Source: Aeromicrobium yanjiei (GTDB lineage: Bacteria; Actinomycetota; Actinomycetes; Propionibacteriales; Nocardioidaceae). Taken from it: a stretch of 64,000 bases of DNA. The translations under genes and the position numbers were made by a program. The notes beneath the pieces were generated by a model that was not told the DNA's origin, searched no databases, and saw nothing but the letters and a program-made list of their open reading frames with translations. Where the stretch lies: assembly GCF_009649075.1 (NCBI RefSeq), contig NZ_CP045737.1:2604001-2668000 (forward strand), in the 5' to 3' direction. Shown in pieces: positions 36,827 through 46,022 of the stretch. The first letter of the stretch is position 1, and each line of letters begins with the position of its first letter.

Positions 36827-37597
36827 ATGCGGATCACGATCGTCAGCGGCGCCGATGGCGCCCCCTTCGTCCACGACCTGGCGGCCCGCCTCGGACCCGC
36901 CGACCAGCTGACGGTCATCGCCCCGACCGTCCGCGACCACTGGTCGGCCTGGCTCAAGGCCTCCCCCGACCTGGACGCGCTGCTGCTCGTGCCGGGCACC
37001 CCCACGACGTACGCGGTGGCCGATCAGCTGCGCACGATCGAGTACTCGCCCACGTGGCAGCGGACCAGCGATCAGGACGTCGCGACGCGCCTCGTGCGCA
37101 CCGAGCTCATCGGCACGGGGTTCTCCCTCACCGAGGCGACCCTGGCCGCGGCCACCCGCAGCGGCCTCCCGTACGCCCTGCTGCCGGCGTGCGAGCAGCG
37201 CGCCGAGCTGCACGTCGTGGTCGGTGGCGACGAGCCGCGCGCGGTCCACGTCGAGGAGTACCTCGCCGATCCCGCCGTGCACTCCCCCACCGAGACCGTC
37301 CTGGTCGCCGAGTCGTTGTCGGTGTCGCCGGCCGTGACCACCACGCTGCAGCAGACCGACGTGCTCGTCCTGGCCCCGTCCAGCCGCACGCTCGCGATCG
37401 ATCCCGTGCTCCGCGTCCCGGGCTTCCTGGACCTCGTGCCCGCTGACCTGCCGGTCGTCGTCGTCGACCACGAGGACCCCGCCCCGGCCGATCTCGTACG
37501 CGTCGCGGGCCTGCGCGAGCCTGATCCGGGTGCCGTCCGGACCTCGCCCGCGGACGCCGCGGCCGTTGTCGACCTGGCCCGGAGGATCACCGCATGA
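36827..37597 (+). CDS. Divergent FbiA/CofD-like protein, probably not catalytic
   Basis: A 256-residue protein whose whole length follows FbiA (2-phospho-L-lactate transferase of F420 synthesis) but with key sites lost. It starts MRITIVSGADGAPF where FbiA has a GGVGGA loop, has IAPTVRDHW where FbiA has the NVGDD site, and PSSRTLAI for PSNPVVSI. The structural core stays: SDQDVATRLVRTELIGTGFSL, LLPACEQRAELHVVV, VHVEEYL. It is about 75 residues shorter than FbiA and no fbiB follows. Position beside whiB2 is conserved. Coupled by ATGA to the next gene. Confidence 0.7.
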   Translation: MRITIVSGADGAPFVHDLAARLGPADQLTVIAPTVRDHWSAWLKASPDLDALLLVPGTPTTYAVADQLRTIEYSPTWQRTSDQDVATRLVRTELIGTGFSLTEATLAAATRSGLPYALLPACEQRAELHVVVGGDEPRAVHVEEYLADPAVHSPTETVLVAESLSVSPAVTTTLQQTDVLVLAPSSRTLAIDPVLRVPGFLDLVPADLPVVVVDHEDPAPADLVRVAGLREPDPGAVRTSPADAAAVVDLARRITA

Positions 37598-38259
37598 GAA
37601 CCCTCGACCAGCTGCTGCGCGCCAGCGCCGATCCGACGCAGCCGCTGCTGACCTACTACGACATGGCCACGGGCGAGCGGGTCGAGCTCAGCACGGTCAC
37701 CACGGCCAACTGGGTGGCCAAGACCAGCAACTTCCTGGTGGACGAGCTCGAGGTCGAGCCGGGTGCGCGCATCCGCATCGGGCTGCCCAGCCACTGGCTG
37801 ACGGCCGTGTGGATCCTCTCGGCGTGGAACGTGGGCGCCGCGGTCGTCGACTCGCACGCCGACATCGGCCTCAGCGGTCCCGACCTCGTCGCGGACGAAC
37901 CGGTCCGCGTCGCTGCGTCGCTGCGTCCGCTCGGGGGCAGGTTCGCGACCCCGCCCGAGGGATTCCTGGACCTCGGCGCGGAGGTGCCGGGGCACGGGGA
38001 CCACTTCGTCGCGCTGGACCCTCCGGAGCCGTCCTCGCTCGCGCTCGAGCTCGACGGCGTCGCGCGTACGCATGCCGAGCTGCTCGCCCAGGTCGCACCC
38101 GACGCCTCGCGCAGGGTCGTGGAGCCGGGACCGATCGCGCGCGATGCCGAGATGCTCGTCGCGGCGTGCCTGGGCGGCGGCTCCCTCGTCGTCGTGGCGT
38201 CCGCCACGCCGGAACAGATCTCCCGCGTGGCGGCCCAAGAGGGCGGCCGTCAGGACTAG
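37594..38259 (+). CDS. TIGR03089-family protein
   Basis: A 221-residue protein resembling the N-terminal part of an AMP-binding acyl ligase (DPTQPLLTYYDMATGERVELS, WVAKTSNFLVDEL, GARIRIGLPSHW) but without the P-loop and catalytic C-terminal domain of ligases. This truncated family is conserved in Actinomycetes beside the LytR-CpsA-Psr and rhamnosyl genes (Rv3268 in M. tuberculosis). Function unknown. Confidence 0.88.
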   Translation: MRTLDQLLRASADPTQPLLTYYDMATGERVELSTVTTANWVAKTSNFLVDELEVEPGARIRIGLPSHWLTAVWILSAWNVGAAVVDSHADIGLSGPDLVADEPVRVAASLRPLGGRFATPPEGFLDLGAEVPGHGDHFVALDPPEPSSLALELDGVARTHAELLAQVAPDASRRVVEPGPIARDAEMLVAACLGGGSLVVVASATPEQISRVAAQEGGRQD

Positions 38260-38269
38260 GCGAGTCCAC

Positions 38270-38275
38270 TACACT
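38270..38275 (+). promoter_or_regulatory. Putative -10 of the exporter operon
   Basis: TACACT, a good -10 hexamer, lies about 65 bases before the permease start in the gap after the TIGR03089 gene. A -35 is not obvious. Confidence 0.35.
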
Positions 38276-38338
38276 CGACGAGGCCGCGGCACGAGCCCCC
38301 GCCGGTCTCGCCGTCTGAACAGTAGGGACACCACACGA

Positions 38339-39202
38339 ATGACAACCGCCGAGGATGCGGCGCGCGCGGGCCTGATCAAGGTCGGTGGACGCCCCCCGCT
38401 CAAGACCTACGTCGCCGAAGTCTGGCGGCGCCGGATCTTCATCTTCTCGATGGCGCGGTTCAAGATCGAGTCCGAGAACCAGCAGAACTCGCTCGGCATG
38501 TTCTGGGTGATCCTCAAGCCCCTGCTCAACGCCTTGGTGTACGGAGCCATCTTCGGCTTCCTCATCGGCACCGAGGGACGCCCCGACCACTTCGTCGAGT
38601 TCCTCATCATCGGCGTCTTCCTCTTCGAGTTCTTCGCCCAGTCCTGGACCAGTGGCGGCAAGGCGATCACCAGCAACGCCGCCCTGCTGCAGAGCCTGGC
38701 GTTCCCCCGCATGGCGCTGCCCCTGGCCGCGGTCACGCAGCGCTTCCTGCAGTTCCTGCCCACGATCGCAATCATGCTGGTCTTCCTCGTGATCAGCGGT
38801 GGTTTCGGCGCGATCGAGGTCCAGTGGCTGCTGATCGTCCCCCTGCTGGCGCTGTACTACCTGTTCAACTGCGGCCTGGCGCTCATCACGGCCCGGCTGT
38901 CGGTGCACTGGCGTGACCTCAACAACTTCCTGCCGTTCCTGACCCGGTTCTTCTTCTACACGACCGGCATCTTCTTCAGCATCGAGAAGCGGTTCGCCGA
39001 TCACCCGACGCTGGTCAAGATCACCGACGCCCAGCCCATCCACGAGTTCTTGAGCATCGCGCGCTCGCTCCTGCTGCAGGGCCCCGACTACCACGTCGAC
39101 AACCGCTACTGGCTGTTCGTGACGCTGTGGTCACTCGGCCTGTTCGCCTTCGGGGTTTGGTTCTTCTGGCGCGCCGAGGAGAGGTACGGCCGTGTCGACT
39201 GA
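38339..39202 (+). CDS. ABC-2 type polysaccharide export permease (TagG/Wzm type)
   Basis: A 287-residue permease with about six membrane helices. The N-terminal amphipathic segment (FKIESENQQNSLGMFWVILKPLLNALVYGAIFGF, in two parts) is typical of TagG/Wzm exporters of teichoic acid, O-antigen or galactan. The ATPase gene overlaps its end by 11 bases. I chose the ATG at 38339 (MTTAEDAARAG), after the spacer that follows the upstream gene. Likely exports a lipid-linked wall polymer. Confidence 0.9.
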   Translation: MTTAEDAARAGLIKVGGRPPLKTYVAEVWRRRIFIFSMARFKIESENQQNSLGMFWVILKPLLNALVYGAIFGFLIGTEGRPDHFVEFLIIGVFLFEFFAQSWTSGGKAITSNAALLQSLAFPRMALPLAAVTQRFLQFLPTIAIMLVFLVISGGFGAIEVQWLLIVPLLALYYLFNCGLALITARLSVHWRDLNNFLPFLTRFFFYTTGIFFSIEKRFADHPTLVKITDAQPIHEFLSIARSLLLQGPDYHVDNRYWLFVTLWSLGLFAFGVWFFWRAEERYGRVD

Positions 39203-39977
39203 GCCCACCCCCACCCAGAGCACCGCCCCGACGGGGCGACGCCCGGTCGTCATCGTGGACGACGTCCACGTCGAGTACAAGGTCTTCGCGACCGGCAAGC
39301 GGCCCACCGCCGCAGACCGCCGTTCGCTCAACCTGCGCGGACGCGGCAAGCAGATGCGGACGGTCCACGCGCTCAAGGGCGTGTCCTTCACGGCGTACGA
39401 GAACGACAGCATCGGCGTGATCGGCACCAACGGCTCGGGCAAGTCCACGCTGATGCGCGCGATCGTCGGTCTCACCAGCACGAGCCAGGGCGCGATCTAC
39501 GCGCACTCGCGCCCCAGCCTCCTCGGCGTGGGCGCAGCGCTCATGAAGGACCTGTCGGGCGACCGCAACATCATCCTGGGCGGCCTGGCGATGGGCTTCA
39601 CGATGGAGGAGATCGAGGCGAACTACGACGAGATCGTGTCGTTCGCAGGCCTGGAGAAGTTCATCGACCTGCCCATGCGCGCCTACTCCTCGGGCATGAC
39701 CGCGCGCCTGAAGTTCGCGATCGCCAGCGTCAAGACCCACGAGATCCTCATCGTGGACGAGGCACTCGCCGTCGGCGACCGGACGTTCCGCCAGCGCAGC
39801 GAGGCGCGCATCCGCGAGATCCGCGACAACGCCGGCACGGTGTTCCTCGTCAGCCACTCGATGAAGTCCATCGTCGACACCTGCAGCCGGGTCATCTGGC
39901 TGGACCAGGGCACGCTCGTCATGGACGGTGACCCCGACGAGGTCATCTCGGCGTACCACAAGGCCCAGGACAAGTAA
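39192..39977 (+). CDS. ABC exporter ATPase (TagH/Wzt type)
   Basis: A 261-residue ATPase with Walker A GTNGSGKST, signature YSSGMTARLKFAIA, Walker B ILIVDEALAVGD, and the switch His in LVSHSMKS. The inserted stretch VFATGKRPTAADRRSL before RTVHALKGVSF is typical for polysaccharide exporters. Starts with GTG inside the permease gene. There is no carbohydrate-binding C-terminal domain as in some Wzt. The convergent LCP ligase nearby could attach the exported polymer to the wall. Confidence 0.92.
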   Translation: MSTEPTPTQSTAPTGRRPVVIVDDVHVEYKVFATGKRPTAADRRSLNLRGRGKQMRTVHALKGVSFTAYENDSIGVIGTNGSGKSTLMRAIVGLTSTSQGAIYAHSRPSLLGVGAALMKDLSGDRNIILGGLAMGFTMEEIEANYDEIVSFAGLEKFIDLPMRAYSSGMTARLKFAIASVKTHEILIVDEALAVGDRTFRQRSEARIREIRDNAGTVFLVSHSMKSIVDTCSRVIWLDQGTLVMDGDPDEVISAYHKAQDK

Positions 39978-39995
39978 CGCAACGAGCCGTTCGGC

Positions 39996-41408
39996 CTAGC
40001 AGTCGGCCTCGAGGTCGTCGGAGTTGTTGGCCTTGCGCGCACTCGGGTCCTTGGGGGCGCCGGTGGACGGCTTCTTGCGAACGCCCTCGGACGTGTCGAT
40101 CGCCTTCTGGATCGCGGCGTGGATCGCGGGGAAGTCCGGCGTCACGGTGTTGAACTCCGGCGGGACGACCGACACCGTGCGGATCTTGGAGCCGCGTGAC
40201 TTCAGTGCGAGGTCGGCGAACTGGCCGAGCTCCTTGCGCGGGATGTTGGTGCTGAGCAGCTCGCGGCCCGAGCTCGCGATCTTGGTCGCGTTGGTGAGGA
40301 CCTTGGTGGGACTGAGCTGGTCCGCCATCGCCGCCATGAGGCACTTCTGGCGTCCCATGCGCGTGTAGTCGTCGGACTGGATCCGGCTGCGGGCGTACCA
40401 GAGCGCCTCCTGGCCGTCGAGCGTGCGCCGGCCGGGCTGGATGAACGTCTGCTTGTAGGCGTCGGCCTGCCCGAACATCGCGATCGGGGTCTTGACGTCC
40501 ATCTCCACGCCGCCGACCGCGTCCACGAGGCCCTTGAACCCGTTGAGGTTGACCATCACGAAGTAGTTGACCTTGAGGTCGGTGGCGCCCTCGACCGCGT
40601 CGATCGTGGCGTCCAGCCCCGGGTCGTCGCTGCCCGGGTAGAGGTCCTTGCGGTCCTGCGCCGTCGTGTGCACCGCGTTCAGCAGGCACTCGGACCCGCA
40701 GTTGTAGCCGTTGGGATAGAGCTGGCGCATGGGGCTGCCCTCGGAGAACGGCACGTTCTGCAGGTTGCGCGGCAGGGAGACGAGGACGACCTTGCCGGTG
40801 TCGGCGTCCACGCTCGCCACGGTCAGCGAGTCAGGCCGTACGCCCGTGCGGTCCTCGCGGGCGTCCGAGCCGACCAGCAGGATGTTGTAGCGGCCCTTCA
40901 GCGGCTCGGACGTCGGCACGTTCTCCGGGAAGACCGTCTTCACGGTCTCGCGCGAGACCTTCATGACCTGCGAGGCGTACGCCGTGGACCCCGCGACACC
41001 GCCGATGATCGCGAGATTGAGCACCGTGATGAGGGCTGCGCGCAGGAAGGTCAGCCGGAACGGCGAGGCAAGGCGCCACGCGTCGACGAACAGCACGGCC
41101 CACAGCAGCGCGACCGCCACGAGGCTGACCCGCGCCGCGAGCAGGATGTCGGGATCGGTGAACCAGTCGAGCACCTGGGCGCGGTCGGTGCGGTACGTCA
41201 CGAGCAGCCAGCCGCCCGCGACGAGCACCGCGAGCCACAGGGTCACGGCGATCCAGCCCACGATCTTCTTGCCGACCGCGATGTGCCCCGAGCCCGGGAC
41301 CACGACCGTCATCAGGCACAGCAGCAGGGCGCGGCGGAAGCGGACACGCGGCGAGTCCAGGTGCTGGTCCTGGTAGCCGCGGCCCAGGAGACTCGCGCGA
41401 TGCGACAT
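39996..41408 (-). CDS. LytR-CpsA-Psr (LCP) ligase 1
   Basis: A 470-residue protein with four N-terminal membrane segments (residues 30-165) and an LCP catalytic domain: LLVGSDAREDRTGVRPDSLTVASVD and VSLPRNL contain the conserved Asp and Arg residues that bind the polyprenyl-pyrophosphate. LCP enzymes transfer lipid-linked wall polymers to peptidoglycan. Paralogous to the gene at 41520, including the conserved MGRQKCLMAAM motif. It is convergent with the exporter ATPase, whose substrate it may attach. Confidence 0.9.
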   Translation of the reverse strand: MSHRASLLGRGYQDQHLDSPRVRFRRALLLCLMTVVVPGSGHIAVGKKIVGWIAVTLWLAVLVAGGWLLVTYRTDRAQVLDWFTDPDILLAARVSLVAVALLWAVLFVDAWRLASPFRLTFLRAALITVLNLAIIGGVAGSTAYASQVMKVSRETVKTVFPENVPTSEPLKGRYNILLVGSDAREDRTGVRPDSLTVASVDADTGKVVLVSLPRNLQNVPFSEGSPMRQLYPNGYNCGSECLLNAVHTTAQDRKDLYPGSDDPGLDATIDAVEGATDLKVNYFVMVNLNGFKGLVDAVGGVEMDVKTPIAMFGQADAYKQTFIQPGRRTLDGQEALWYARSRIQSDDYTRMGRQKCLMAAMADQLSPTKVLTNATKIASSGRELLSTNIPRKELGQFADLALKSRGSKIRTVSVVPPEFNTVTPDFPAIHAAIQKAIDTSEGVRKKPSTGAPKDPSARKANNSDDLEADC

Positions 41409-41519
41409 GTTCCCTCACGGTGGTGCGGCCGACGAGGCTCCATTATGGGTGACAGGAGTGTCTCGGCGCGACATGAAATCCGATCCCGGGACGATCGGCC
41501 CTGGTGCTGCGGGTGACGG

Positions 41520-42956
41520 TCAGCAGGAGGCGCCGAGGTCGCTGCTCTGGTTGGCCTTGGTGGGGTCCTTCGCCTTGTCGCCGGCCTTGGGCATCTTCAG
41601 CTTGGCGGTCGAGATGCCGGCCTTGGGCTTCGCGCGGCCCTCGGCCTTCGCGACGGCCTTGTCGACCATGCGCCGCACCTTGGGGTAGTCCGGGTTGCCG
41701 GTGTAGATCACCGGCGGGACCAGCGAGACCGTGGAGACCTTCTGCGTCTTGGCCTTCAGCGCCAGCGCCGCGAAGACGTCGAGGTCCTGCCGCGGGATGC
41801 TCGTGGTGAGCAGTGCCTTGCTGGAGTCGGCGATCTTTTCGACGTTGAGCAGCACCTTCTTGGGGCTGAGCTGCTGCAGCATCGCGTTCATGACGCACTT
41901 CTGCCGGCCCATGCGGGAGAAATCGCTGTTCTGGACGCGGCTGCGGGAGTACCAGAGCGCCTGGTCGCCGGTCAGCTTCTGCTCGCCGGCCTCGATGTAG
42001 CCACGGATCGGTGAGCCGATGCCGCCGATCGCGGTGCGCTCGCGCACGTTCATCTGCACGCCGCCGACCGCGTCGATCAGCTTGGAGAAGCCGTGCATGT
42101 TGACCATCGCGTAGTAGTTGAGCTTGAGACCGGTGATCTCCTCGACGGCGCCCATCGTGGCCTTCATGCCGGGGTTCTTGGTGCCGAACTTGGCCGCGTT
42201 GTCGTTGGCCCACGTGTTGACCGCGTTGAGGTAGCAGCCGTCGCAGTCGAAGCCGTTGGGGAACTCCTTGTCCATGACCGACCCGGCCGGGAACGGGACG
42301 TCCTCGAGGTTGCGGGGCAGGCCGATCAGGATCGTGCGTCCCGAGTCCTTGTCGATGCTCGCGACCGTGAGGGAGTCCGGACGTACACCGCTGCGGTCCG
42401 GTCCGGAGTCGCCGCCGAGCAGCAGGATGTTGTAGCGGCCGGCGTCGGGCTCGGAGGTCGTGCCGGACGCGAAGACCGTGCCGATCGAGGAGTTCGCGGT
42501 GTCGACGAGGTGGGCGGCGAAGAACATCGTGCCCGCCGTGACGAAGCACAGGACGCTGTTGAGGCCCGTCATCGCCAGGCGGTGGTTGCGCGCCATCTCC
42601 AGCGGACGTCCGAGGCGCCACGCGTCGACCATCAGCGCCACCCAGGCCAGCGCGCCCGCCATGAGGACCCAGCGGCCGAGCGTGAGCGGGCCCGAGGAGT
42701 CGAGCGTGAACGAGAGCAGGGTGTCCCGGGAGAACAGGGCCAGGAACAGCACGATGGCCCCGAAGGCGAGGAATCCGAGCCAGACGCGCAGGCAGACGCG
42801 ACCGATGCGCTTGTTGCCCATCACGAGCTGGGCGGATCCGGGCATGACGAGAGTCATCGCCATGAGGGTCAGGGCACGGCGGAACTGGATGCGGGCCGAG
42901 GTGTCGGCCGGGCGGTCGTAGGACCCACCCATCACACTCGAGCGAACGTCAGACAT
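41520..42956 (-). CDS. LytR-CpsA-Psr (LCP) ligase 2
   Basis: A 478-residue paralogue of the neighbouring LCP gene with the same four-helix head and LCP domain (LLLGGDSGPDRSGVRPDSLTVASID; IGLPRNL) and the motif RMGRQKCVMNAML. The two genes lie in the same direction with a 111-base gap. The presence of two closely related plus one distinct LCP suggests several polymers are anchored, or that one is a phosphatase-like paralogue. Confidence 0.9.
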   Translation of the reverse strand: MSDVRSSVMGGSYDRPADTSARIQFRRALTLMAMTLVMPGSAQLVMGNKRIGRVCLRVWLGFLAFGAIVLFLALFSRDTLLSFTLDSSGPLTLGRWVLMAGALAWVALMVDAWRLGRPLEMARNHRLAMTGLNSVLCFVTAGTMFFAAHLVDTANSSIGTVFASGTTSEPDAGRYNILLLGGDSGPDRSGVRPDSLTVASIDKDSGRTILIGLPRNLEDVPFPAGSVMDKEFPNGFDCDGCYLNAVNTWANDNAAKFGTKNPGMKATMGAVEEITGLKLNYYAMVNMHGFSKLIDAVGGVQMNVRERTAIGGIGSPIRGYIEAGEQKLTGDQALWYSRSRVQNSDFSRMGRQKCVMNAMLQQLSPKKVLLNVEKIADSSKALLTTSIPRQDLDVFAALALKAKTQKVSTVSLVPPVIYTGNPDYPKVRRMVDKAVAKAEGRAKPKAGISTAKLKMPKAGDKAKDPTKANQSSDLGASC

Positions 42957-43100
42957 GGAGCCCTCACGTGGGGGAAGAAGCTGGGGCGCTCTCAGTATCC
43001 ACAGAAACTCTCAATCGAAGGTTGAGGGCGCGCCGCGACACGCGAATTGATTTCGGTGGGTCCGGTGTGGCGGGTCCCGGGACCGCGGCCAGGGGTCCGG

Positions 43101-43106
43101 TACGGT
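43101..43106 (+). promoter_or_regulatory. Putative -10 box of the third LCP gene
   Basis: TACGGT seven bases before the ATG at 43114, consistent with a leaderless or near-leaderless start. Confidence 0.35.
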
Positions 43107-43113
43107 CGTCTGC

Positions 43114-44247
43114 ATGTCAGACGAGCGTCCCCAGGGCAACTACGGGTGGCTGTACGGGGACGACGAACCGACCCGTTCCGCGCCGCGGGCGGACGGTCCT
43201 CCCCCTCCCCCGCGCAGCGACCTCCCCCCGCCGAACCTCCCGCCGCCGGGGCAGCGCAACGCCGGGGCGACCCCGCCCGGCAAGCCGCGCAAGAAGCGCT
43301 TCGGCGCGCGACGCATCGTGCTGCTGCTCGTGGTCGCGTGGATCGTCTTCCTCGTCGCGGTCCCCATCTGGGCCTGGGGCAAGATCGCCAAGGTCGACGC
43401 GTCGCCCGCGAGCGGACGCCCCGACGACCAGCCCGGCACGACGTACCTGCTGGTCGGCTCCGACAGCCGCCGCGGACTGACCAAGGAGGAGCAGAAGCAG
43501 CTCTCCACCGGTGGCGACAGCGGCGGACGCGGCCGCACCGACACGATCATGCTCCTGCACACCGGCAGCGGTCCGAGCATCCTGCTGTCGATCCCGCGCG
43601 ACTCCCTCGTCGACATCCCGGGCTACGGCCGCGGCAAGATCAACGCGGCGTACGCGTATGGCGGCGCGAAGCTGCTGGTCCGCACGATCGAGGGCAACAC
43701 CGGCATCAAGGTCGACGACTACATCGAGGTCGGCTTCGGCGGCCTGGTCAAGGTCGTGGACTCCCTCGGAGGAGTCGAGATCTGCCCCAAGGAGGACCTG
43801 AAGGACAAGGACTCGGGCCTCGACGTGAAGAAGGGCTGCCAGACCGCCGACGGCGCGACCGCACTGGCGTACTCGCGCAACCGCCACTCGTACGCGACGC
43901 AGGACATCCAGCGCGTGCAGAGCCAGCGCGAGGTGCTCGGCTCGATCGCGGCCGAGGCCAAGTCGCCGTGGACCGTGCTCAACCCGATCCGCTACGTCCG
44001 CGTCGCGAAGGGGGCCTCGGGATCGCTGACGATCGGCGACGACGTCAGCCCGCTCGCCCTCGGGAAGTTCGCCCTCGCCCTGTCCGCGGCGATGGGCGGC
44101 AAGGGGCTCAGCTGCACCGTGCCGCTGCAGGACTTCGCGGTCAACTGGGACGCGAACCGGGCACCGAAGATGTTCGACTACATCAAGCAGGACCGGACCG
44201 ACCGGATCGGCTCGCTGTGCACCAAGGACGGACTGCCCAAGCGCTGA
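43114..44247 (+). CDS. LytR-CpsA-Psr (LCP) ligase 3
   Basis: A 377-residue LCP protein with a Pro-rich cytoplasmic head of 60 residues, one membrane helix (RRIVLLLVVAWIVFLVAVPIWA) and a complete LCP domain: LLVGSDSRRGLT, GRTDTIMLLH, LSIPRDSLVDIPGYG with its Arg, KINAAYAYGG, and RNRHSYATQDIQRVQSQREV. It is the classical single-helix type, unlike the two four-helix paralogues that lie divergently upstream. Likely in peptidoglycan-polymer ligation. Confidence 0.93.
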   Translation: MSDERPQGNYGWLYGDDEPTRSAPRADGPPPPPRSDLPPPNLPPPGQRNAGATPPGKPRKKRFGARRIVLLLVVAWIVFLVAVPIWAWGKIAKVDASPASGRPDDQPGTTYLLVGSDSRRGLTKEEQKQLSTGGDSGGRGRTDTIMLLHTGSGPSILLSIPRDSLVDIPGYGRGKINAAYAYGGAKLLVRTIEGNTGIKVDDYIEVGFGGLVKVVDSLGGVEICPKEDLKDKDSGLDVKKGCQTADGATALAYSRNRHSYATQDIQRVQSQREVLGSIAAEAKSPWTVLNPIRYVRVAKGASGSLTIGDDVSPLALGKFALALSAAMGGKGLSCTVPLQDFAVNWDANRAPKMFDYIKQDRTDRIGSLCTKDGLPKR

Positions 44248-44251
44248 GCCG

Positions 44252-44902
44252 TCAGTGCGCCCCCGTCGGGTTCGTGCGGCCGGACCACGAGCGGCGGGCG
44301 CCCTGGTCGAGGCCGACAGCGCGCACCTGGCTGACGATCCCGACCACCGCGATCACGAGCGCGAGCACGGCCCACCATCCCTCGTGGTCGACCCGGCTGG
44401 TGACCGCTCGCGACTCGAAGTCCGCGGTGTCGATCGCCCCCGTGAGCAGCATGAGCCCCGTGACGACGGCGGTGGCGCCTGCCGTGCCGCTCACGACGAC
44501 GAGCAGGATCGACGGCAGCTGCACCATGATCGCGAGCGCGGCCACGAGCACCCCGACGACGACGCCGACCGCGATCGGCACCCAGGACCACGAGACGTCC
44601 AGCGCGACCATCGCGGCCGAGCCCAGCACGAAGCCCGCCGAGCCCATCGCGACGACGACGGCCACGGCGTAGTAGACGTAGGCGATCGCCGCGAAGAGGA
44701 CGGCCAGGACCACCGCCACGACCCAGCCGAGCCAGGTCGTCAGGTAGCCGTCGCCGCTGGCGGAGGACTCGATCCCGGCGCCCAGGGAGAACCCGACGAA
44801 CGCGCCCCACATCGACAGGGCGAGGCGCAGCGCCCAGTAGCCGCGAAAGCACAGCAGCGCCCCGGCCAGGACGGCAAGGAGGCCCAGCACGACGTCCTGC
44901 AT
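44252..44902 (-). CDS. DUF4203-family membrane protein
   Basis: A 216-residue protein with seven hydrophobic segments from residue 5 to 205 and no charged domain. It resembles DUF4203/TMEM198-like proteins. I chose the ATG at 44902 (MQDVVLGLLAVLAGALL) because AAGGGTG lies upstream. Converges on the third LCP gene and diverges from dapD. Function unknown. Confidence 0.75.
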   Translation of the reverse strand: MQDVVLGLLAVLAGALLCFRGYWALRLALSMWGAFVGFSLGAGIESSASGDGYLTTWLGWVVAVVLAVLFAAIAYVYYAVAVVVAMGSAGFVLGSAAMVALDVSWSWVPIAVGVVVGVLVAALAIMVQLPSILLVVVSGTAGATAVVTGLMLLTGAIDTADFESRAVTSRVDHEGWWAVLALVIAVVGIVSQVRAVGLDQGARRSWSGRTNPTGAH

Positions 44903-45056
44903 GCGGATCACACCCTTCGAGAACGGCCCGGTCGGCGGTCCGGCCGGTGCGATCGTCTCAGTGCGGCGACAGTCGCGCCAGGGCCGTTCTGCCCGTTCTC
45001 CGACGGGTCCTCGCGGCACGCCGCAGGCGGCGCCCGAGCGGCGATGAGGGACTCGA

Positions 45057-45062
45057 TAGATT
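45057..45062 (+). promoter_or_regulatory. Putative -10 box of leaderless dapD
   Basis: TAGATT, exactly six bases before the ATG at 45069. This spacing supports ATG 45069 over the in-frame GTG at 45063. Confidence 0.45.
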
Positions 45063-45068
45063 GTGAGC

Positions 45069-46013
45069 ATGACTTCTGCGGATCTGGCCGGGGCCCACGC
45101 CTACGGCATCGCGACCCTGACCGACGACGGAACGGTGCTCGACGTCTGGTTTCCCGAGCCCCGCCTCGGCCCGGCCCCCGAGGCCGTGGTGGAGCCGGCC
45201 GAGCTGACCGCGCTGTCCGGCGACGACGAGGTGCGCGGCGTCCGCAGGGCCGTCGTCCTGGTCGAGGTCCCTGACCTGCAGGCTCCGCCCGCCGACGCGT
45301 ACGACGTGTGGCTGCGCCTGCACCTGCTCTCGCACCGTCTCGTGAAGCCGCACGGGCTCAGCCTGGAGGGCCAGTTCGGCCTGCTCGCCAACGTCGTGTG
45401 GACCTCGATCGGCCCGTGCCCGGTCGACGGCTTCGAGGCGATCCGGGCCCGCGCCCGCGCCGCCGGCCTGCACGTCCAGGTCACCAGCGTCGACAAGTTC
45501 CCGCGGATGACCGACTACGTCGTGCCCACCGGCGTGCGCATCGGCGACGCGGACCGCGTACGCCTGGGTGCCCACCTCGCGGAGGGCACGACCGTGATGC
45601 ACGAGGGCTTCGTCAACTTCAACGCCGGCACGCTCGGCACCGCGATGGTCGAGGGCCGCATCTCGGCCGGCGTCACGGTCGGCGACGGCTCCGACATCGG
45701 TGGCGGCGCCTCGATCATGGGCACCCTCTCCGGTGGTGGCAAGGAGGTCATCACCGTCGGCGAGAACAGCCTGATCGGCGCCAACGCCGGCATCGGCATC
45801 TCGCTGGGCGATGACTGCGTCGTCGCCGCGGGCACATACGTCACGGCCGGCTCCAAGGTGCGCATGCCCGACGGCGCGGTCGTCAAGGCGTCCGAGCTGT
45901 CCGGCCAGGACGGCATCCTGTTCCTCACCAACAGCGAGACAGGTGCGCTCGAGGCGCGCCCGCGCGGCGCCCGCACCGGCATCGAGCTCAACGCCGACCT
46001 GCACGCCAACTAG
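45069..46013 (+). CDS. dapD: Tetrahydrodipicolinate N-succinyltransferase, actinobacterial type
   Basis: A 314-residue DapD that succinylates tetrahydrodipicolinate in lysine and meso-diaminopimelate synthesis. The C-terminal half is a left-handed beta-helix with hexapeptide repeats ([35 protein letters not shown]). The [10 protein letters not shown] block is typical of the actinobacterial form. dapC, encoding the next enzyme, lies about 900 bases away on the opposite strand. Confidence 0.94.
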   Translation: MTSADLAGAHAYGIATLTDDGTVLDVWFPEPRLGPAPEAVVEPAELTALSGDDEVRGVRRAVVLVEVPDLQAPPADAYDVWLRLHLLSHRLVKPHGLSLEGQFGLLANVVWTSIGPCPVDGFEAIRARARAAGLHVQVTSVDKFPRMTDYVVPTGVRIGDADRVRLGAHLAEGTTVMHEGFVNFNAGTLGTAMVEGRISAGVTVGDGSDIGGGASIMGTLSGGGKEVITVGENSLIGANAGIGISLGDDCVVAAGTYVTAGSKVRMPDGAVVKASELSGQDGILFLTNSETGALEARPRGARTGIELNADLHAN

Positions 46014-46022
46014 CGGCCGCTG

